From Streptomyces sp. V3I7 (GTDB taxonomy: Bacteria; Actinomycetota; Actinomycetes; Streptomycetales; Streptomycetaceae): a DNA stretch of 64,000 bases. Location: positions 2,707,001 to 2,771,000 of the forward strand of contig NZ_JAUSZK010000001.1 of assembly GCF_030817495.1 (NCBI RefSeq). Direction: 5' to 3'. The position numbers were made by a program, and so were the translations under genes. Each line of letters begins with the position of its first letter. Within the stretch, counting starts at the first letter, position 1. A model generated the notes under the pieces. That model worked only from the letters and a program-made list of their open reading frames with translations, had not been told where the DNA came from and did not search any database. Below, in pieces: positions 52,655-60,563 of this stretch.

Positions 52655-54342
52655 CGCGCGCCGCCCTCGGTGTCCGCAGTGCCCTCAAAGCCCTCGCGCA
52701 TCGGCACCCGCACGCCCCGCTCGTCGGCGACGGACTCGGCGATGTCGTATCCGGCATCGACGTGCCGGATCACGCCCATCCCGGGGTCGTTGGTGAGGAC
52801 GCGGCGGATCTTCTCGCCGGCCAGCTTCGTGCCGTCGGCGACCGTGACCTGCCCGGCGTGGATCGAGCGGCCCATGCCGACGCCGCCGCCGTGGTGCAGG
52901 GAGACCCAGGAGGCGCCGGAGGCCACGTTGACCATGGCGTTCAGCAGCGGCCAGTCGGCGATGGCGTCGGAGCCGTCGAGCATGGCCTCGGTCTCGCGGT
53001 ACGGGGAGGCGACGGAGCCGCAGTCGAGGTGGTCGCGGCCGATGGCCAGCGGGGCGGCCAGCTCGCCGCTCGCGACCATGTCGTTGAAGCGCTCGCCGGC
53101 CTTGTCGCGCTCGCCGTAGCCGAGCCAGCAGATGCGGGCGGGCAGGCCCTGGAAGTGGACGCGCTCACCGGCCATCTTGATCCAGCGGGCGAGGGACTCG
53201 TTCTCGGGGAACAGGTCGAGCATCGCCTTGTCGGTCTTGGCGATGTCAGCCGGGTCGCCGGACAGGGCCGCCCAGCGGAAGGGGCCCTTGCCCTCGCAGA
53301 ACAGCGGGCGGATGTAGGCGGGGACGAAGCCGGGGAAGGCGAACGCCCGCTCGTACCCGGCCAGCTGGGCCTCGCCGCGGATGGAGTTGCCGTAGTCGAA
53401 GACCTCCGCGCCGGCGTCCATGAAGCCGACCATGGCCTCGACGTGACGGGCCATGGACTCGCGCGCGCGGGTGGTGAAGCCGGCCGGGTCCTTGGCGGCG
53501 GCGTCGGCCATGTCCTCGAAGGCGACGCCGACGGGCAGGTAGGCCAGCGGGTCGTGGGCGCTGGTCTGGTCGGTGACGATGTCGATCGGCGCGTTCATCG
53601 CGAGCAGCTGCGGGAGCAGCTCGGCGGCGTTGCCGAGGACGCCGATCGACAGCGGCCTGCGCTGGTCGCGGGCCTCGGTGGCGAGCTGGAGGGCGTGGTC
53701 GAGGCTGTCGGCCTTCACGTCGAGGTAGCGGTGCTCGATACGGCGCTCGATGGCGCGCGGGTCGCAGTCGATGCAGATGGCGACGCCGTCGTTCATCGTC
53801 ACGGCGAGCGGCTGGGCGCCGCCCATGCCGCCGAGGCCGGCGGTCAGGGTGATGGTGCCCGCGAGGGTGCCGCCGAACTTCTTCGCGGCGACGGCGGCGA
53901 AGGTCTCGTAGGTGCCCTGGAGGATGCCCTGGGTGCCGATGTAGATCCAGGAACCGGCGGTCATCTGGCCGTACATGGTCAGCCCGAGGGCCTCCAGGCG
54001 GCGGAACTCCTCCCAGTTGGCCCAGTCGCCGACGAGGTTGGAGTTGGCGATGAGGACGCGCGGGGCCCACTCGTGGGTCTGCATGACGCCGACGGGGCGG
54101 CCGGACTGGACCAGCATGGTCTCGTCCTGCTTGAGGGTGCGCAGCGTGCGGACCATGGCGTCGAAGGAGCGCCAGTCGCGGGCGGCCTTGCCGGTGCCGC
54201 CGTAGACGACGAGCTTGTCGGGGTGCTCGGCGACCTCGGGGTCGAGGTTGTTCTGGAGCATCCGGAGGGCGGCCTCCTGCTGCCATCCCAGGGCGCTCAG
54301 TTCCGTACCGCGTGGTGCTCGTACGGGGCGGGGTCCTGACAT
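52651..54342 (-). CDS. hutU: urocanate hydratase
   Basis: A 563-residue NAD-dependent enzyme converting urocanate to imidazolone propionate. Family features: [12 protein letters not shown], the N-terminal [72 protein letters not shown] with the active-site Cys, and [15 protein letters not shown] near the end. ATG 54342 has AGGAGG 6 nt upstream. It is first in the hut operon; the leader contains an upstream ORF with its own ribosome site. Divergent from the PLP-enzyme gene. Confidence 0.97.
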   Translation of the reverse strand: MSGPRPVRAPRGTELSALGWQQEAALRMLQNNLDPEVAEHPDKLVVYGGTGKAARDWRSFDAMVRTLRTLKQDETMLVQSGRPVGVMQTHEWAPRVLIANSNLVGDWANWEEFRRLEALGLTMYGQMTAGSWIYIGTQGILQGTYETFAAVAAKKFGGTLAGTITLTAGLGGMGGAQPLAVTMNDGVAICIDCDPRAIERRIEHRYLDVKADSLDHALQLATEARDQRRPLSIGVLGNAAELLPQLLAMNAPIDIVTDQTSAHDPLAYLPVGVAFEDMADAAAKDPAGFTTRARESMARHVEAMVGFMDAGAEVFDYGNSIRGEAQLAGYERAFAFPGFVPAYIRPLFCEGKGPFRWAALSGDPADIAKTDKAMLDLFPENESLARWIKMAGERVHFQGLPARICWLGYGERDKAGERFNDMVASGELAAPLAIGRDHLDCGSVASPYRETEAMLDGSDAIADWPLLNAMVNVASGASWVSLHHGGGVGMGRSIHAGQVTVADGTKLAGEKIRRVLTNDPGMGVIRHVDAGYDIAESVADERGVRVPMREGFEGTADTEGGAR

Positions 54343-54395
54343 GGTCTGCCTCCTAGCGGCGTTGCTCCCGGCGGGCTGTTACTGCGTTTATTCAC
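54297..54395 (-). CDS. possible upstream ORF overlapping hutU start
   Basis: A GTG at 54395 with AGGAGG 7 nt upstream opens a 32-codon frame ([16 protein letters not shown]...) that ends 46 bp inside hutU in another frame. The same ribosome site also serves an ATG at 54397 that is followed at once by TGA. Translation is unproven and depends on the hutU transcription start lying upstream; if a TTGACT box (54424-54429) is the -35, this may be non-transcribed. Confidence 0.2.
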   Translation of the reverse strand: MNKRSNSPPGATPLGGRPCQDPAPYEHHAVRN

Positions 54396-54472
54396 ATCCT
54401 TGCCTCCTGAATAGACCTAGTCAATACCCCGGTGCGCCAGCGCGGGCGCGCCGCAGGTGTTTGGCTGGACGC

Positions 54473-55885
54473 ATGGGCGCAGGCAACCGCACACCGGGGG
54501 GCGCTGTGGACGGCGGCAACGGCAGACACGCGGGCGACGGCGAACGGGCCGTGCGGCGGGACGAGGCGGTGCGCGCCGCCGTCGAGCAGGGGCTGCTCGG
54601 AGCCGGTACGCCCGTCGCCGCCCTGCTGGACGTCACCGGCATCCGGGAGTCGGCGGCGGCGCTGCGGGCGGCGTTCGACGCGGCGGTGGCGCCGGGGACG
54701 CCGGTGCTGCATGCCTTCGCGGTGAAGGCGACCCCGCTCGTCGCGGTGCTGCGCCTGCTCGACCAGGAGGGCATCGGCGCGGAGGTGGCCAGCGCGGGCG
54801 AGCTGGCGCTGGCGCGGGCGGCCGGGGTGGCGCCGGAGCGGATGGTGTTCGACGCGCCCGCCAAGACCGACGCCGAGCTGCGCGAGGCGCTCGCCCTGGG
54901 GGTCGCGGTCAACGCGGACAACCCGCAGGAGCTGGACCGCCTGGACGCCCTCGTCCAGGCCTCCCCCACCCACTCCCCGCTGGGCCTGCGGGTGAACCCG
55001 CAGATCGGCGGGGGCACGATCGCGGCGACCTCGACGGCGACCGCGACCTCGAAGTTCGGGGTGGCGCTGCGCGACGAGGGCGCCTGGGAGTGGGTGGTCA
55101 GGGCGTTCCTGGACCGGCCGTGGCTGACTCGGCTGCACACGCACACCGGCTCTCAGGGCATACCGCTGTCCCTGATGGCGCAGGGCGTGGCGGAGACGTA
55201 CCGGCTCGCCGAGGAGATCAACGCGCGGGCCGGCCGGCGCCAGGTCGACACCCTCGACATCGGCGGCGGCCTGCCGGTGAACTTCGCGTCGGAGGCGACC
55301 ACGCCGACGTACGCGCAGTACGCGCGCCTGCTGGGCGAGAGCGTGCCGGGGCTGTTCGGCGGGCGGTACGGGCTGGTGACGGAGTTCGGCCGGTCCCTGC
55401 TGGCCCGGCACGGCACGGTGGTGGCGCGGGTGGAGTACGCCAAGAGCGCGGGCGGGCGCCGGGTCGCGGTCACGCACGCGGGCGTGCAGCTGGCGACACG
55501 CACGGTGTACGCGCCGGGGGCGTGGCCGCTCAGGATCGCCGCGTACGACGCGAAGGGCTGCCCCAAGCCGGGCCCCGAGGCGGTGCAGGACATCGCGGGT
55601 CCGGCCTGTTTCTCGGGCGACCTGCTCGCCCAGGGGCGCACGCTCCCGCTGCTGGAACAGGGCGACTACGTGGCCGCGCTGGACACGGGCGCGTACTACT
55701 TCGCGCACCACTACGCGTACAACTCCCTGGCGCGCCCCGGGGTCTACGGCTTCGCCCCGGACGGCTCGGGCGGCGTGGCCTTCGCGATGGTGCGCGAGCC
55801 GCAGACGATCGAGGAGATCGTGGCCGACTCGGGCGGGGCGCACACGGACGCCCTCACCGTCCTGCGGGCACCCGGGCGCTCTTGA
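54473..55885 (+). CDS. PLP-dependent fold-type III enzyme (decarboxylase family, Y4yA-like)
   Basis: A 470-residue alanine-racemase-fold enzyme related to diaminopimelate/ornithine decarboxylases. The PLP lysine is in LHAFAVKATPLVAVL; further family sites are LRVNPQIGGG, SKFGVAL, the LHTHTGSQG loop, DIGGGLPVNF (phosphate-binding Gly loop), PACFSGD with the C-terminal Cys, and GAYYFAHHYAYNSLARP. Proteins like this are annotated as Y4yA-type PLP enzymes; substrate unknown. I use ATG 54473; no ribosome site is clear. It is divergent from hutU and converges on the RpiR gene. It could act on an amino acid handled by the adjacent lyase. Confidence 0.85.
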   Translation: MGAGNRTPGGAVDGGNGRHAGDGERAVRRDEAVRAAVEQGLLGAGTPVAALLDVTGIRESAAALRAAFDAAVAPGTPVLHAFAVKATPLVAVLRLLDQEGIGAEVASAGELALARAAGVAPERMVFDAPAKTDAELREALALGVAVNADNPQELDRLDALVQASPTHSPLGLRVNPQIGGGTIAATSTATATSKFGVALRDEGAWEWVVRAFLDRPWLTRLHTHTGSQGIPLSLMAQGVAETYRLAEEINARAGRRQVDTLDIGGGLPVNFASEATTPTYAQYARLLGESVPGLFGGRYGLVTEFGRSLLARHGTVVARVEYAKSAGGRRVAVTHAGVQLATRTVYAPGAWPLRIAAYDAKGCPKPGPEAVQDIAGPACFSGDLLAQGRTLPLLEQGDYVAALDTGAYYFAHHYAYNSLARPGVYGFAPDGSGGVAFAMVREPQTIEEIVADSGGAHTDALTVLRAPGRS

Positions 55886-55909
55886 CGCGGCCGCCCGAGG
55901 GGCTGGGCG

Positions 55910-56752
55910 TCAGTCCACGAACAGCCCCCGTGCCGCCGCCGTCGCGTCGAACTCCTCCAGTCGCGCCTGTGCCTCGGGCAGGTGGTCGCACATGGCCTCC
56001 AGGAGGACGCGGCCCAGCAGCATCGGGGCGCAGGCCGTGTCGAAGGCGAGGCCGGTGCCGACCGGGGCCGGGAGGAGGACGTCGGAGGCCTTGGCGACCG
56101 GCGCGAAGGCGGAGTCGGCGACCGTGACCACGGCGAGGCCGGCTTCCTTGGCGTAGGCCAGGGCGTCGAGGACCTCGCGCGGGTGGCGCGGCAGCGCGAA
56201 GCACATGAGGGCCGTGGCGCCGGCCCGTACGGCCGCGTCGATGCGGTCCTGGAGCAGCGTGCCGCCCTCGTTGAGCAGCCGGACGTCCGGGTGGACCTTG
56301 GCGGCGAAGTAGGCGAAGCCGTGCGCCTGGGCGGCGGCGGCGCGCAGGCCCAGCACGGGCAGCGGGCGGGAGGCGGCCAGCAGGCGGCCCGCCTTCCGCA
56401 CCGGGCGCGGGTCGGCGAGGACCTCCGCCAGGTGCCGCAGGTTCTCGATCTCGGCCTCGACGGCCTGCTGGTACTCGTTGTACGAGGTCGCGTCCGCGGC
56501 CGGTTCGGCGGGGACGACCTCGCGCAGGTGCTTGCGCAGGGCCGGGTAGCCGTCGAAGCCGAGGGCGACCGCGAAGCGGGTCACCGACGGCTGGCTGACA
56601 CCGGCCAGTTCGGCCAGCTCGACGCTGGACAGGAACGGCACGTCGGGGGCGCGCCGCACCATGCTGTGCGCGATGCGCCGCTGGGTCGGTGTGAGCCGGC
56701 GCCCCTCGAACAGCGCCTGAAGACGCGCGGCCGGGCTGTCGGTCACGCTCAT
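55910..56752 (-). CDS. MurR/RpiR-family transcriptional regulator
   Basis: A 280-residue regulator with an N-terminal RpiR helix-turn-helix (LSSVELAELAGVSQPSVTRFAVALGFDGYPALRKHL) and a C-terminal SIS sugar/phosphate-binding fold (PVLGLRAAAAQAHGFAYFAAKV, GATALMCFALPRHPREVLDAL, AGLAVVTVADS). Its ATG overlaps the stop of the upstream lyase gene by ATGA, so the two are translated together. It probably represses the lyase/permease promoters in response to a metabolite; the effector need not be a sugar, since HutR-like RpiR proteins exist. Confidence 0.92.
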   Translation of the reverse strand: MSVTDSPAARLQALFEGRRLTPTQRRIAHSMVRRAPDVPFLSSVELAELAGVSQPSVTRFAVALGFDGYPALRKHLREVVPAEPAADATSYNEYQQAVEAEIENLRHLAEVLADPRPVRKAGRLLAASRPLPVLGLRAAAAQAHGFAYFAAKVHPDVRLLNEGGTLLQDRIDAAVRAGATALMCFALPRHPREVLDALAYAKEAGLAVVTVADSAFAPVAKASDVLLPAPVGTGLAFDTACAPMLLGRVLLEAMCDHLPEAQARLEEFDATAAARGLFVD

Positions 56753-58284
56753 GACGTGCTCCCCCTCCAGAGGTCGGTGAACCGGTCGAGCAGGGCGGCC
56801 GCGGCGGTCACGTCCTGGGTGAGCGGGCGGTCGGCCGCGTCCTCGTCGAGCACCGACTCGGCGAGCGCCAGCGCCCGTGCGGCCGGCAGCTCCGGTTCGG
56901 GCCGCAGGTCGCGCTGGCGCAGCGCCCGTACGGCGGCGACGAGTTCGCAGCCGACCACCAGTCGGAACGCGGCGCACGCCCGCAGCGTCTGCCGAGCGGC
57001 GAGCGAGGCGAAGCTGGCCTGCTCCTCGACGCCCCGGGAGAGTACAGCGTGGCCGAGGGACGCGGGGGCCGCGAAGGCGCGCAGATCGCCGAGGGCGGCG
57101 CCGGCGGCGTACTCCAGGATCATCACGCCGGAGGAGGCGGGCTCCTGGTCGGCGAGGAAGGGGCGCAGCCGGGTGTAGGCGGGCTCGTTGAGGGTGGATA
57201 GCCGGGAGCTGGACAGGCGGGCCACCTGGACGACGGACAGCCTGAAGTGGTCGAGCGCCAGCGCCAGTTGGGACTGGTAGAAGCCGCCGTGGTGGTAGGC
57301 GGCGAGGTCGTCCGCCGAGATGAGGGGGTTCTCCGCGGCCGCGTTGATCTCGATGGCGAGGACCGTCTCCAGGGCGTCGGCGGCGTCGAGGGCGGGGCCG
57401 TGGATCTGGGGCAGGCAGCGGAAGCCGTACGGGTCCTGGAGCCGGCCGAGCGGCGGCGTGGGCCGGTCGGCGGCGCCGATCAACTGCCGCATGCGGCGGG
57501 CGACTTCGGTGCTGCCGGGGTGCGGGCGGGCGGCGTGGACGGGTGCCGCGTACGCCTCGTGCGAGCCGTCGACGGCGAGCAGGGACAGCGCGGCGACGAC
57601 CTGGGTGGCGCCGATGAGCCCGCGCAGCTCGTGCAGGGCGAGCGCGGACTGGCCGAGGGTGAGCGCGTTGCTGCTGATCAGGGCGAGGGCGTCGTTGTTG
57701 TCGAGCGGCTGGGGCGCGGGCGCGCCCGCGCCGCGCCAGGGGTGCTCGCCGGCCAGCGCCAGCCCCATCTGCGCGAGCGCCGCGAGGTCGCCAGTGCCGA
57801 CGGAGCCGAACTCGTTGACGACCGGGTAGGCGCCGGCCTCCAGCGCCTCGCACAGCGCGGTGACCACGCTGGGGCGCAGTCCGGCGCCCCCGGCGAGCAG
57901 TTGGTTGGCGCGCACCGCGAGCATCGCGCGCACCTGCCGGGCGGGCAGTTCGCCGCCGATGCCGCCGGAGTGGCTGCGCAGCAGGCGCAGGCCGTGTCCG
58001 GCGGCGGCCTCGCTGGGCACGTCCTCGGTGCGGTTGGCGCCGACGCCGGTGGAGCGGCCGTAGACGCGTCCGGTGGCGGCGATCCGCCGGGCGGCGTTCC
58101 AGGACTCCTCGGCCCGGCGCATCGCGTCCGTGCCGGCGACCGGAAGCGCGGCCCCGTCGGCGAGGCGTACGACGTCCTCGACGCCGAGGCCGACCCCGTC
58201 GAGGACGACGACTCGGGCGGGGGCGTCCACGACCCGCGGCGACATCACGCGCACTCCCTCCTCGATCCGGACATCCCCGCTCAC
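56749..58284 (-). CDS. histidine/aromatic ammonia-lyase superfamily protein with atypical MIO triad
   Basis: A 511-residue homologue of HutH and PAL/TAL. Conserved features: YGRSTGVG (Tyr base), QDPYGFRCLPQ (Tyr/Arg of the active site), ENPLI, and SSGVMILEYAAGAALGDLRAFAAPAS. The cofactor triad is altered: FGSVGTGDLAAL gives Gly163-Thr164-Gly165 where family members have Ala-Ser-Gly, and the usual LNGT Asn motif reads ISSN. MIO formation is therefore uncertain and the substrate unknown; histidine is a guess from the adjacent hut genes. GTG 58284 is chosen for GGAGGG 7 nt upstream; an ATG six codons earlier (58302) is possible. Confidence 0.87.
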   Translation of the reverse strand: MSGDVRIEEGVRVMSPRVVDAPARVVVLDGVGLGVEDVVRLADGAALPVAGTDAMRRAEESWNAARRIAATGRVYGRSTGVGANRTEDVPSEAAAGHGLRLLRSHSGGIGGELPARQVRAMLAVRANQLLAGGAGLRPSVVTALCEALEAGAYPVVNEFGSVGTGDLAALAQMGLALAGEHPWRGAGAPAPQPLDNNDALALISSNALTLGQSALALHELRGLIGATQVVAALSLLAVDGSHEAYAAPVHAARPHPGSTEVARRMRQLIGAADRPTPPLGRLQDPYGFRCLPQIHGPALDAADALETVLAIEINAAAENPLISADDLAAYHHGGFYQSQLALALDHFRLSVVQVARLSSSRLSTLNEPAYTRLRPFLADQEPASSGVMILEYAAGAALGDLRAFAAPASLGHAVLSRGVEEQASFASLAARQTLRACAAFRLVVGCELVAAVRALRQRDLRPEPELPAARALALAESVLDEDAADRPLTQDVTAAAALLDRFTDLWRGSTS

Positions 58285-58386
58285 TTCTCGGCCCTCCGTC
58301 ATCGCAGATCGGCGCCTGGGCATTGACATTCCATTCAGACGCCATGAACTCTGCATGCCGTTATACAGCCGGACAAGGGAGTTCGC
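58285..58386. promoter_or_regulatory. divergent promoter region, lyase-regulator / permease
   Basis: A 102-bp region that must contain both promoters. It shows TTGACA (58323-58328) on the permease strand and direct repeats of CATT (CATTGACATTCCATTC) beside it; a matching -10 is not clear. The adjacent RpiR protein is the natural candidate to bind here. Confidence 0.35.
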
Positions 58387-59787
58387 ATGGCCCAGCTCGT
58401 CGAACTGCGCTCCATCGACGTCGTCCCCGACGAGGAACGCCACGGCACGGCGTTCTCCCAGTTCACTCTCTGGCTCGGGGCCAACCTCCAGATCACCGCC
58501 GTCGTCACCGGCGCCCTCGCGGTCGTCTTCGGCGGCGACGTGCTCTGGTCGATCGCCGGGCTGCTGCTCGGCAACCTGCTCGGCGGCGCGGTCATGGCCC
58601 TGCACTCGGCGCAGGGCCCGCGCCTCGGACTGCCGCAGATGATCCAGTCCCGCGCCCAGTTCGGGGTGCGCGGGGCGGTCGTCCCGCTGCTGCTGGTGAT
58701 CGTCATGTACGTCGGCTTCTTCGCGTCCGGCAGCGTGCTGGCCGGGCAGGCGGTCGGCGAGCTGACCCACACCGGCGACACGGCCGGCATCGTCGTCTTC
58801 GCCGCGCTCACGGCGTTCACGGCGGCGGTCGGCTACCGGATCATCCACACCCTGGGCCGGGTGGCGAGCGCGGTCTGCGCGCTGGCCTTCGTCTACCTGG
58901 GCATCCGACTGCTGGACCGCGCCGACCTCGGCGCCCTGCTGCACGACGCCCACTTCTCGCTGCCGATGTTCCTGCTGGCGATGTCGCTGTCGGCGTCCTG
59001 GCAGCTGGCGTTCGGCCCGTACGTGGCGGACTACTCGCGCTATCTGCCGCGCACCACCTCGCCCAAGGCGACCTTCTGGTGGACGCTGTCGGGCTCGGCG
59101 CTGGGTTCGCAGTGGTCGATGACGTTCGGCGTGCTGGTCGCGGCGACGGCGGGGGAGAAGTTCCTGGCGAGCCAGGTCGACTACGTCGTCGCGCTCGGCG
59201 GCACCGGCCTGGTCGCATCGTTCTTCTACTTCGTCATCGCGCTCGGCAAGCTCACCGTGAATGTGCTCAACACCTACGGCGGCTTCATGTCGATGGTGAC
59301 GAGCGTGAGCGGCTTCCGGGGACAGCGGGCGCTTTCGCGGCGCGGGCGGGTGGTCTACATCGCCCTGATCATGGTGGCCGGCACCGCGGTGGCCCTGCTC
59401 GGCAAGGACAGCTTCCTGCCCGCCTTCAAGGACTTCCTGCTCTTCCTGCTGGCCTTCTTCACCCCGTGGTCGGCGATCAACCTGGTCGACTACTACCTGA
59501 TCTCCAAGGAGCGGTACGACATCCCGGCCCTGGCCGACCCCCGCGGCCGCTACGGCGCCTGGCGCTGGGACGCGCTCGGCGTCTACGCGGTGGGCCTGCT
59601 CGCCCAACTCCCCTTCCTGGCCACGGGCTTCTACACCGGCCCGTTCGTGGCGCGGCTCGGCGGCGCGGACGTGTCCTGGATCGTGGGTCTCGCCGTACCG
59701 GCGCTGCTGTACTGGCTGCTCGCCCGGCGCGGCGATGCCAGTGACACGGGGGTCAGCCCCAGTGCGGTGGGCGCCACGGCTCCCTGA
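58387..59787 (+). CDS. NCS1-family permease (cytosine/purine permease-like)
   Basis: A 466-residue, about 12-helix transporter of the nucleobase-cation-symport-1 family. Motifs: FTLWLGANLQITAVVTGALAVVFGGDVLWSIAGLLLGNLLGG, QMIQSRAQFGVRGAVVP, and the SASWQLAFGPYVADYSRYLP substrate-site helix. Members import cytosine, hydantoins, allantoin and related ring compounds, some also imidazole-type substrates. Its head-to-head placement with the lyase-RpiR genes suggests it imports the lyase substrate or a related compound (inference). AAGGGAG lies 5 nt before ATG 58387. Confidence 0.92.
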   Translation: MAQLVELRSIDVVPDEERHGTAFSQFTLWLGANLQITAVVTGALAVVFGGDVLWSIAGLLLGNLLGGAVMALHSAQGPRLGLPQMIQSRAQFGVRGAVVPLLLVIVMYVGFFASGSVLAGQAVGELTHTGDTAGIVVFAALTAFTAAVGYRIIHTLGRVASAVCALAFVYLGIRLLDRADLGALLHDAHFSLPMFLLAMSLSASWQLAFGPYVADYSRYLPRTTSPKATFWWTLSGSALGSQWSMTFGVLVAATAGEKFLASQVDYVVALGGTGLVASFFYFVIALGKLTVNVLNTYGGFMSMVTSVSGFRGQRALSRRGRVVYIALIMVAGTAVALLGKDSFLPAFKDFLLFLLAFFTPWSAINLVDYYLISKERYDIPALADPRGRYGAWRWDALGVYAVGLLAQLPFLATGFYTGPFVARLGGADVSWIVGLAVPALLYWLLARRGDASDTGVSPSAVGATAP

Positions 59788-59796
59788 CGTGACCGC

Positions 59797-60233
59797 ATGA
59801 CCGGAATCGACGCGCGGGACACCGACCTGAAGAAGGAACTCGACGCCACCCTGCGGGCCCGCGGGGAACTGGGCGAGGAGTACGAGTCCGCGCTGGTCGA
59901 CTCGTTCCTGGAGAAGGCCGACCGGCGCATCGACGGGGCGGTGGAGCGCCGCTGCGCGGGCAGTTCGCCGAGCAGCGGACGCGCAACGCCCAGGCCGCCC
60001 GCGGCGGGCAGGGATCCGACTCCTGGGGCGAGCGCTTCGGATTCGGCATCGTCTCGCTGGTGCCGGCGGTCCCCCTGTCCGCGATCGGCGCTGGCGTCGC
60101 CCACCTTCCGGGCCTGCTCGTCACCTGGGCGGGCATCGTCGGCGTCAACGCCTTCCAGGCGGCGCACGCCCACCCGCATCTGTTCGGCGGCCGGCGCGAG
60201 GCGGCCGGGGCCGACGACGACTGGCGGGACTGA
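59797..60233 (+). pseudogene. small membrane protein gene with apparent one-base deletion
   Basis: The frame from ATG 59797 reads MTGIDARDTDLKKELDATLRARGELG ... DGAVERR, typical of a small Streptomyces protein. At about 59949-59953 the downstream homology moves to another frame: LRGQFAEQRTRN ... FGFGIVSLVPAVPLSAIGAGVAHLPGLLVTWAGIVGVNAFQAAHAHPH, ending at TGA 60231-60233. Restoring one base gives 145 residues with two hydrophobic helices. Either a true loss or a sequencing error; the shift is inside GCCGCTGCGCG. Function of the family unknown. Nine bases after the permease stop, so perhaps co-transcribed. Confidence 0.75.
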
Positions 60234-60257
60234 GCCGACCGGCGGACAGGAGATGAC

Positions 60258-60312
60258 CACGGGGACCGCCGCACCCCCCGTGTCGGGGGTCGGGACGGCG
60301 GCGGTCCCCGTG
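60258..60312 (+). terminator. long hairpin terminator
   Basis: Arms CACGGGGACCGCCGC (60258-60272) and its exact complement (60298-60312), with a nested ACCCCC/GGGGGT stem. It follows the small membrane-protein gene by 24 bp. Confidence 0.85.
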
Positions 60313-60491
60313 CGGGACGCAGGGCGGCCGGCCGGGCCTGGTCCCCGCGTCCGAGGCGTCCATGGAGGTCCGGGAGCCGCTCCGGAGGTCCTGACGCCGT
60401 TCGGCGCCGGCCGGGCGGGAAGGCCTCCCCCGTGCTCACCCGGGGGGTGCTCCCTCGCCCTGCCGACGCCTTCACTGTGCCGGAGCCGTGT

Positions 60492-60542
60492 TAAGCGGGT
60501 GCTGCACGCACGTGACGTGCTCGTACCGCTTACGCGAAGTCC
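60492..60542 (-). terminator. hairpin downstream of cbs
   Basis: TAAGCGG (60492-60498) pairs with CCGCTTA (60536-60542) and encloses a partly paired CACGTG-rich stretch. It lies about 20 bp past the cbs stop on its reading strand. Confidence 0.55.
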
Positions 60543-60563
60543 CCCGGCATCACCCGGCGTTCG

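Larger units (their letters stand above)
60234..60563. other. 330-bp intergenic region between converging genes
   Basis: Contains two hairpins, one at 60258-60312 near the end of the small membrane-protein gene and one at 60492-60542 near the end of cbs. No gene is supported in between. Confidence 0.7.

Noticed and set aside
56749..59607. Giant 952-residue lyase frame
   Set aside because: The first part mirrors the NCS1 permease gene; homology and a ribosome site place the start at GTG 58284.
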